A program made the translations under genes and the position numbers. This document shows, piece by piece, positions 28,922 through 34,105 of a stretch of DNA of 34,105 nt. Origin of the DNA: Bacteroidales bacterium. GTDB taxonomy: Bacteria; Bacteroidota; Bacteroidia; Bacteroidales; UBA932. Below the pieces are notes generated by a model. The model ran no database searches. It was given only the letters and a program-made list of their open reading frames with translations, and was not told where the DNA came from. Positions within the stretch are counted from its first letter, which is position 1, and every line of letters begins with the position of its first letter. The DNA lies in the NCBI GenBank assembly GCA_017551425.1, contig JAFZLQ010000064.1:1-34105 (forward strand), read 5' to 3'.

Positions 28922-31498
28922 TTATTTCTTGAACTTGATGACGAGAGGAGTAGTCTTGATGTTGGATGCATCCTTGTTGCCCCATGAATAGAACCTGACA
29001 GTGGATCCGGCAGGAATATTGTTGAGCATCGAACGAGGGCATGCGAACTCAGTCTCAACATACTCGGTTCCGATTACACCTGCAAGGGAGTTGTCGGGGA
29101 ACTTGACAGTATTCCAGTTGTTGATACCGCCGTCGCCGGGAGTATGCTCGATGGCCGGGGAATCATTGGAACCGCCGAAAGGATAGATAAGGACCCATTC
29201 CTCAACACCGGGCATACCCTGGTCGCTATCCATCTTGGTGGCAGGATTGTTGTCCTCATCGATACCATAATAGAAGTAGCCGTAGTTGCCCCAGTAGTTG
29301 TCCCTGAAGTTTCTCTTGCTGTAGAAGTAGATGTTGTTCTCGTCGTAAGAGACCTTGAACTCGTAGTAAGGGCCTTCGCCGCCTTTGACACCGACTGCAT
29401 CTGCCCAGTCGGACATGTCACCGTCGATGGTGATTGCGGGATCTACATAGAGGGTTTCGGTCTCTGTGGGGATTGTGAACTCATAGCCTTCAGGATAGAT
29501 AACGCAGACCATATCCGTTGCGTTGAGATATACGTCGATATTCTCCTCGCTGTAGTAAACGATATCGGCTGCTCCGGTGGAAGTGAGAGGAATCAGGATA
29601 CCGGTCTGCCTGTTGGCATTGTCGTTGAGAGCGCCGATCTGAGTGCCCCAGTCAGCTCCCTTGCGGAACTTGAATGCCATCCTGCCAAGGCTGGGGCCGA
29701 GAGTGACCTTGGTCCAGCCGGGATATGCCTCGACATCGGTCATGGCCATGTTGGTGCCCCAACCCCATGAAGTATCAGTCTGAGGGTCAGCCGCGTGGCA
29801 ACCAATCAGGGAATAAGGGATCTCCTTCTCGACCTCCATCTCGGTAGGTACGGCAAATGCGGTGCCGGCCTCGAGGATGAATCCGAGCATTTCAACAGGG
29901 TTCAGGTAAACGTCATACATGCCTTCGCCCTTGAGGATGATGTTCTTAGGCTCGCCGGAGTCATCTATTCCCCTGAGTTTGAAGAGAAGGTTGAGTTCCT
30001 TCTCCTGAGGCAGGACGGCGCCGAGCTGGGAGCCCCAGTCGTCACCCTTGCGGAACTTGAAGTCGATCTGGCCCTGGAAAGCGCCGATGCCCTTGACTAC
30101 GCGCCAGTCACCATCGACGACTTCGGAGTCGAAGTTGGTGGTCCAGCCCCAAGGGTTGCTGTTGTCGTATGCGTGGCAGCCGATGAGTGAATATGCGTTG
30201 GGATCTACGGGTGCGCCGGTCTCTACGAGGGTGATGTCCTTGATGTAAACCTTTGCGCCGGCAGGGTTGCCGCCGAAGTCGAAGAGGAGGACGATGTTCT
30301 CTGCGTCAAGTCCGGCGAACTCTTTCTCTACTACAACAGGAGTATCTGCGACCATCTCGAGGCCGTCGGGATATGCAAGCTCGAATACGGTTGCGCCTTC
30401 GCACTTGGGAGCATTGGCTGCATTGTAGGTAACGAGCTTGAAGAAGCCGTTGAAGGTGTCTGTTGACTGGACGGTCATCTTGAGCTTATAGCTCTTGGAA
30501 GCGCTCAGGGGGATGAAGTTGCCCTCGTCAGGCATGATGTAGAACTGGTTTGCCCAGCGGCCGGCGGGAGTTTCCTCCTCGAAGGTGAGCCTGTAGGTGG
30601 ACTGGTCGAAGTACAGGTACTCGCACTCCTTGCTGCCGATGTTGTCGTACTTGGCGACGGACCAGTCGGGTACGCATGTCATGTAGTAGAAGAACTTCAC
30701 GTTCTTTGCCTCATCGACGGGCTTCCAGAGGTTGTCTGCTGCCAGATAATCTGCACCGGGGGTGTAGTCGAAGTTGTCGGGCTCCACTGCGAAGCTGGGG
30801 ACGTCGGGCAGGGATGCACCTGCTGCTACGACTACGATAGCCTCCTTGTCTGCGAAGTACCAGAGATCGTACTGGCCGTCTGCGGCGACTTTGATGTTAC
30901 CGCCGTTGGGAACAGCCTTGGTGGGGACTGCGGTCTCGATGATAGTGGCCACGTTGGGCTCGTTGATACCGCGGTTGTCGCCCCAGTCGTGGTTGTGACG
31001 GAACTTGAACTCGTTGCTGGTGGTAAGGCGGACATCCTTGAGGACGAAGCCGCCGTTTGCCTCTGCGCAGTCGAAGTCGGTGTCCCAGTTCTTCTCAAGC
31101 AGCGCGCCGATGACGGACCACTCTGCGGTGCCTGTTACAGGTCCGGTGTAAGGATCCTCGGGGCCGGGAGGGGTCTCCTGCTCATTGACGGTTACGGTGC
31201 AGGTTGCGGTAAACGTACCGGCCTTTGCCGTAATCACCGCAGAACCGGGAGCGACAGCGGTAACAACGCCTGCCGCCACGGTGGCGACTGCATCCTTGGA
31301 GGAGCTCCACTCCACAGTGGGGGCCTTGCTGACGTTGCTGGGCTTGAAGCTGACAGTGAGAGTAGCGGTGCCGCCGACGTCGAGCGTAACGGCATCCTGA
31401 CTCAGGGTGATTCCTTCGAGAGCGATTTCTTTCTCGCAGGAGACGGTGGCCAGGACCGTGAGGACGGCCACCGCGATGATTGACAATAATTTCTTCAT
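28922..31498 (-). CDS. Large SusE/F-like glycan-binding lipoprotein
   Basis: An 858-aa lipoprotein (lipobox ATVSC, Cys21). In order: a Big_2 Ig domain (about 28-105); a SusE/F-type module with FKFRHNHDWG near 163; a galactose-binding/CBM-like sandwich (about 230-425); two more SusE/F modules opening with YSLIGCHA and carrying FKFRKGDDWG (about 480) and FKFRKGADWG (about 610); and a C-terminal CBM9/DOMON-like domain from AITIDGDMSDW (about 690). Aromatic-rich loops suggest surface starch or glucan capture. SusE and SusF normally sit next to SusC/D, and none is here. A -7 box TAAATTTG (31540-31547) lies 41 bases upstream, and a dyad AATGAAA/TTTCATT (31513-31530) lies in the leader. Confidence 0.88.
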   Translation of the reverse strand: MKKLLSIIAVAVLTVLATVSCEKEIALEGITLSQDAVTLDVGGTATLTVSFKPSNVSKAPTVEWSSSKDAVATVAAGVVTAVAPGSAVITAKAGTFTATCTVTVNEQETPPGPEDPYTGPVTGTAEWSVIGALLEKNWDTDFDCAEANGGFVLKDVRLTTSNEFKFRHNHDWGDNRGINEPNVATIIETAVPTKAVPNGGNIKVAADGQYDLWYFADKEAIVVVAAGASLPDVPSFAVEPDNFDYTPGADYLAADNLWKPVDEAKNVKFFYYMTCVPDWSVAKYDNIGSKECEYLYFDQSTYRLTFEEETPAGRWANQFYIMPDEGNFIPLSASKSYKLKMTVQSTDTFNGFFKLVTYNAANAPKCEGATVFELAYPDGLEMVADTPVVVEKEFAGLDAENIVLLFDFGGNPAGAKVYIKDITLVETGAPVDPNAYSLIGCHAYDNSNPWGWTTNFDSEVVDGDWRVVKGIGAFQGQIDFKFRKGDDWGSQLGAVLPQEKELNLLFKLRGIDDSGEPKNIILKGEGMYDVYLNPVEMLGFILEAGTAFAVPTEMEVEKEIPYSLIGCHAADPQTDTSWGWGTNMAMTDVEAYPGWTKVTLGPSLGRMAFKFRKGADWGTQIGALNDNANRQTGILIPLTSTGAADIVYYSEENIDVYLNATDMVCVIYPEGYEFTIPTETETLYVDPAITIDGDMSDWADAVGVKGGEGPYYEFKVSYDENNIYFYSKRNFRDNYWGNYGYFYYGIDEDNNPATKMDSDQGMPGVEEWVLIYPFGGSNDSPAIEHTPGDGGINNWNTVKFPDNSLAGVIGTEYVETEFACPRSMLNNIPAGSTVRFYSWGNKDASNIKTTPLVIKFKK

Positions 31499-31594
31499 AC
31501 TATGTGGTAAAAAATGAAATTGGTTTCATTAGTGTCCTACAAATTTAATTATTTTCTCAAATAAATAAGTATCTTTGTTAAAAATATTTCAAAT

Positions 31595-32029
31595 ATGAAA
31601 AGATTGCTCGGCCTGGCAGCCGCCCTTATATGCCTTGTTTCCTGCTTCGACGACCAGGGTCTTATAGTAACTCCCCCGTCCAGCCTCACCTCGCACCAGT
31701 GGTACACCACAGAGACGGACAGCACGGGGTCGGAGTATATCTGCCTCTGGGACTTCACGCTTGCCAAAAACTCCATCTGCTTCGTGTATTTCGACAGCCT
31801 TTCCGGCATGCGCACCATCCCGCAGTACACATACAGCAGCAAGAACATACTCCCCTATGTATGTCACAAGAGAGGCAACACGTGGATCCTGACCGTCGAT
31901 GACGGCGCGGACACGGATTATTATATATCGGATATCAGGTCCACAACGGCGCAGGTGTCGTCGCTCGACGGCTACTCCAACGAGCTCACCCTCTGCACGT
32001 TCAAGGTGTCCCCCATCTGCACCGACTAA
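31595..32029 (+). CDS. Small hypothetical lipoprotein
   Basis: A 144-aa lipoprotein beginning MKRLLGLAAALICLVSC (Cys17). The mature domain appears all-beta with about eight strands (HQWYTTETDS, YICLWDFTLAKNSICFVYFD, ILTVDDGADTDYYIS), reminiscent of lipocalin-like Bacteroidales lipoproteins, but I cannot name a family. The -7 box TATCTTTG (31570-31577) is 17 bases ahead of the ATG. It is divergent from the SusE/F-like gene and overlaps the convergent downstream lipoprotein by four bases. Confidence 0.78.
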   Translation: MKRLLGLAAALICLVSCFDDQGLIVTPPSSLTSHQWYTTETDSTGSEYICLWDFTLAKNSICFVYFDSLSGMRTIPQYTYSSKNILPYVCHKRGNTWILTVDDGADTDYYISDIRSTTAQVSSLDGYSNELTLCTFKVSPICTD

Positions 32030-32499
32030 TCCCGGGCCTTTACTTCCAGGATGTCTTCCTCCGCCGACGCGCTTATCAGCTCGCAGAAGTAGGCGTTTGC
32101 CTTCTCTATGCCGTTCCTGAGCAATGCGGGAGGCCAGGCGTTGTCTGAGCTGCAGCTGCAGTCGCCCTTTTCGAAGCAGAAATACACATGCCACATGATG
32201 CCGTCCCTGACGTCGAACGGCGGCGTGTAGCCGTGCTTGAGGGTGTACAGCCTGTGGTTGAGAATAATAGACGTCAGCTTCTCCGCCGCCTCTTCCGGCA
32301 CGCGGATCACGGTAACGGGGGAATTGTGCTGAGCCCAGGACAGAGTCAGGCCGTTTTCCGGCGTACGTTCCAGACGGTAATACTCGCGCGGATACTCCCG
32401 CATCGTGGTTGAGCGGTATTCGTAATACTTGAACTCCCCTTCGGGTTTTTGGGCACATCCCAGTAAAGACAGCAGCATAATCAAACAAATGTATTTCAT
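32026..32499 (-). CDS. Small hypothetical lipoprotein
   Basis: A 157-aa protein starting MKYICLIMLLSLLGC (Cys15). I choose this start because the upstream 17 codons cover the -7 box TACTTTTG (32517-32524). The mature part is rich in Tyr and Arg at the N terminus (FKYYEYRSTTMREYPREYY), with a central IMWHVYFCFEKGDCSCSSDN segment bearing three Cys that may form a disulphide or bind a metal. No known domain recognised. It is divergent from the TerB-DnaJ gene, with 71 bases between the two starts. Confidence 0.75.
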   Translation of the reverse strand: MKYICLIMLLSLLGCAQKPEGEFKYYEYRSTTMREYPREYYRLERTPENGLTLSWAQHNSPVTVIRVPEEAAEKLTSIILNHRLYTLKHGYTPPFDVRDGIMWHVYFCFEKGDCSCSSDNAWPPALLRNGIEKANAYFCELISASAEEDILEVKARD

Positions 32500-32570
32500 C
32501 TTGTATTCCCGTTTCACAAAAGTAAAAAAACTATCGTATATTTGCTTCATCTAAAGTAAAGATTTGCCGG

Positions 32571-33329
32571 ATGGGAGCTGCAAAATGGATAGCAGGAGTG
32601 CTGGGATGGGCTGCGCTGGGGCCGATAGGAGGCCTGCTCGGCTACATCCTCGGCTCGGTAGTTGACAAAAGGATAGACCGTATCCTCCAGCCTGGCGGAG
32701 ACGGGGGCGGCCAGCGTGCCGCAGGATACCGCAGCTACACCGCCACCGAGCAGCGCAACAGCTTCCTCATCAGCCTTCTGGTGCTTTCGGCCGCCGTAAT
32801 CAAGGCGGACGGGCGCACGCTACAGTCGGAGCTGGACTACGTAAAGGACTTCGTCCGGAGGAATTTCGGGGAGGCGACGGTCCCGGAGGCCATGCGCATG
32901 CTGGACGACCTGGGAAGGCAGAACATCGACATTTACTCCGTGGGCCGGCAGATCGCCAGCTACATGAACTACTCCCAGCGCCTGCAGCTGTTCCACTACC
33001 TTACGCAGATCGCCATCGCCGACGGAGAGTTCAGCAAGAGCGAGAAGTCTGTGCTCGAGGCCATCGCCGGAGCCATGGGCATAAGCGCCCAGGATGCGGC
33101 GTCGGTCATTTCGATGTTCTACAAGGACACAGGTTCCGCCTACTCCGTGCTGGGAATCTCCCCCACCGCCACCGACGACGAAGTCAAGACCGCCTACCGC
33201 CGCATGGCCATGAAGAACCATCCCGACAAAGTCGCCACCTTGGGCCCGGAGGTTCAGAAGGCGGCATCGGAAAAGTTCCGCCAGGTGCAGGAGGCCTACG
33301 AGGCCATCAAGCGGGAAAGGGGGCTGTAG
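32571..33329 (+). CDS. TerB-DnaJ protein (DjlA-like co-chaperone)
   Basis: A 252-aa protein with the DjlA layout. A Gly-rich hydrophobic N-terminus (IAGVLGWAALGPIGGLLGYI) probably inserts in the inner membrane. A TerB-like helical domain (about 65-180) carries acidic motifs KADG and IADGEFSKSEK. A C-terminal J domain (about 187-252) has the HPD motif (His217-Pro218-Asp219) needed to stimulate DnaK ATPase. The J domain is complete, so it should recruit DnaK at the membrane. The -7 box TATATTTG (32537-32544) lies 26 bases ahead of the ATG. It is convergent with the outer-membrane protein, seven bases away. Confidence 0.92.
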   Translation: MGAAKWIAGVLGWAALGPIGGLLGYILGSVVDKRIDRILQPGGDGGGQRAAGYRSYTATEQRNSFLISLLVLSAAVIKADGRTLQSELDYVKDFVRRNFGEATVPEAMRMLDDLGRQNIDIYSVGRQIASYMNYSQRLQLFHYLTQIAIADGEFSKSEKSVLEAIAGAMGISAQDAASVISMFYKDTGSAYSVLGISPTATDDEVKTAYRRMAMKNHPDKVATLGPEVQKAASEKFRQVQEAYEAIKRERGL

Positions 33330-33336
33330 CCCTTCG

Positions 33337-33969
33337 TCAGAATCTGTATCCCACTCCGGCCAGCAGGCCCGTGGAGGCGCAGCTGATGTTCAGCTCGGCC
33401 AGGCCGTACAAGTGCCCGGCGCCGAAGTTGATGCCCACGGGGGTTAGGTAGGGCGTGGGGATGAACAGCCCGAAGTTTCCGAGCACAAGGCACCCGAGGC
33501 CGAAGGAGGAATAGAGACGCATCTTGTCCTTGCGCAGCCACTTCCAGCGGAAATCGACCATAGGCGTGTACATGGTGCCGGAATAGACGACCTCGGTGGA
33601 TTCGGGATCGGCCTTGAAATCGAACCGCTTGTAAGTGTATTGATATCCGTCCGGGCTGGTCTCCGTTTCCAGTGTGTACGGATAATAGCTCCTGCGGATA
33701 TAGGCTCCGCAGCCGTTGACTATTACGTTCAGGTCCCAGCGCTCGTTCATTGCGAAGGTGTATGCTATGTTGAAAGTGGGGCGGAAGATGTGGTCTTCGC
33801 TATATCCCCTCTCCATACGGGCTGAGATGCTGGACCCGAAGACGCCGGACTGGAGCGGCGGAATGCCGGTTGAAAGCTCTATCGAGTGCCTGTGGGCAGG
33901 GTCGAACTGCTGGGCATTGGCTGCTGCGCAGACCAGCAGAGCTGCAAGGAATACGGTAATGCGGTACAT
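33337..33969 (-). CDS. Outer-membrane beta-barrel protein
   Basis: A 210-aa protein with a classical signal peptide (MYRITVFLAALLVCAAANAQ). The remainder alternates polar and hydrophobic residues in strands and ends in VGYRF with a C-terminal Phe, as BAM-inserted outer-membrane proteins do. About eight to ten strands can be drawn, including HSIELSTGIPPL, RPTFNIAYTFAM and RLYSSFGLGCLVLG. It resembles the small OmpW/OprF-type barrels of Bacteroidota, without a recognised binding motif. A -7 box TACTTTTG (33998-34005) lies 28 bases ahead, with TTG 22 bases further upstream. The interval beyond it to the window end holds a tandem repeat. Confidence 0.85.
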   Translation of the reverse strand: MYRITVFLAALLVCAAANAQQFDPAHRHSIELSTGIPPLQSGVFGSSISARMERGYSEDHIFRPTFNIAYTFAMNERWDLNVIVNGCGAYIRRSYYPYTLETETSPDGYQYTYKRFDFKADPESTEVVYSGTMYTPMVDFRWKWLRKDKMRLYSSFGLGCLVLGNFGLFIPTPYLTPVGINFGAGHLYGLAELNISCASTGLLAGVGYRF

Positions 33970-34044
33970 CGTTGAATCGTTTTTCCGTTTAAATACCCAA
34001 AAGTAACAAATCTTGCTTATCTTTTTTCAAAAAAGCTTCAATCC

Positions 34045-34105
34045 TCAGTATGACATACTACTGTCAGGATGACTTACTACTGTCAGGATGACTTACTACT
34101 GTCAG
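34045..34105. repeat. 19-bp tandem repeat at the window end
   Basis: The unit TCAGGATGACTTACTACTG occurs at 34064-34082 and 34083-34101, with a variant copy (TCAGTATGACATACTACTG) at 34045-34063 and the start of another copy at 34102. The array is cut by the window end. It is intergenic and lies just upstream of the outer-membrane protein promoter. Confidence 0.9.

Noticed and set aside
34045..34105. CRISPR array
   Set aside because: The period is 19 bp with no separate spacers; it is a simple tandem repeat.

Overview
The window looks like a compact chromosomal segment from a Bacteroidales member (phylum Bacteroidota) of fairly high GC. The evidence is the phylum-type promoter (TTG, about 19-20 bases, TAnnTTTG) in front of many genes, the many Cys-anchored lipoproteins with phylum-type folds (fimbrillin-like, BspA-type leucine-rich repeats, SusE/F-like starch-binding modules, bacterial Ig-like domains), and a BoYkfC-like C40 peptidase. 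A Rikenellaceae or Ca. Cryptobacteroides-like source is a guess from GC and gene content. I see no integrase, transposase, phage gene, CRISPR array or complete SusC/SusD locus.

Bases 1-5600 hold information-processing genes. A minus-strand run polA > ECF sigma factor > rsmG > rpmH is followed by a tRNA-Val and its terminator. tadA diverges from polA across a 64-base spacer with interleaved promoters. A small membrane-protein/winged-helix pair follows. polA carries, in frame, a nested palindromic DNA element between its 5'-nuclease and its degenerate 3'-exonuclease domain; this is the most unusual object in the window.

Bases 5600-19050 are mostly cell-envelope functions. They include a large surface lipoprotein (fimbrillin-like + LRR + solenoid) preceded by a 43-aa small ORF, a Tricorn-type S41 protease, a BASS transporter overlapping a lysophospholipid acyltransferase, a CE7 acetyl esterase lipoprotein, a four-Ig-domain lipoprotein with a candidate 19-codon leader ORF ahead of it, and a GH29 alpha-L-fucosidase lipoprotein.

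Bases 19000-28600 are largely housekeeping: nitroreductase, SH3/NlpC endopeptidase, radA, a lipoprotein whose promoter carries a CRP-like dyad, rsmE, a YhhN-family protein, a small membrane protein, mutL, rhomboid protease, tsaC and a YfcE-type phosphoesterase. A second large inverted repeat lies between tsaC and the phosphoesterase.

Bases 28600-34105 carry a cysteine-rich mini-lipoprotein, a bidirectional terminator, an 858-aa orphan SusE/F-like lipoprotein, two small lipoproteins, a TerB-DnaJ protein, an outer-membrane barrel protein and the start of a 19-bp tandem repeat running off the end. Genes are packed tightly, with several overlapping convergent 3' ends. Several -7 boxes sit only 3-8 bases before the start codon, which suggests leaderless or nearly leaderless mRNAs.
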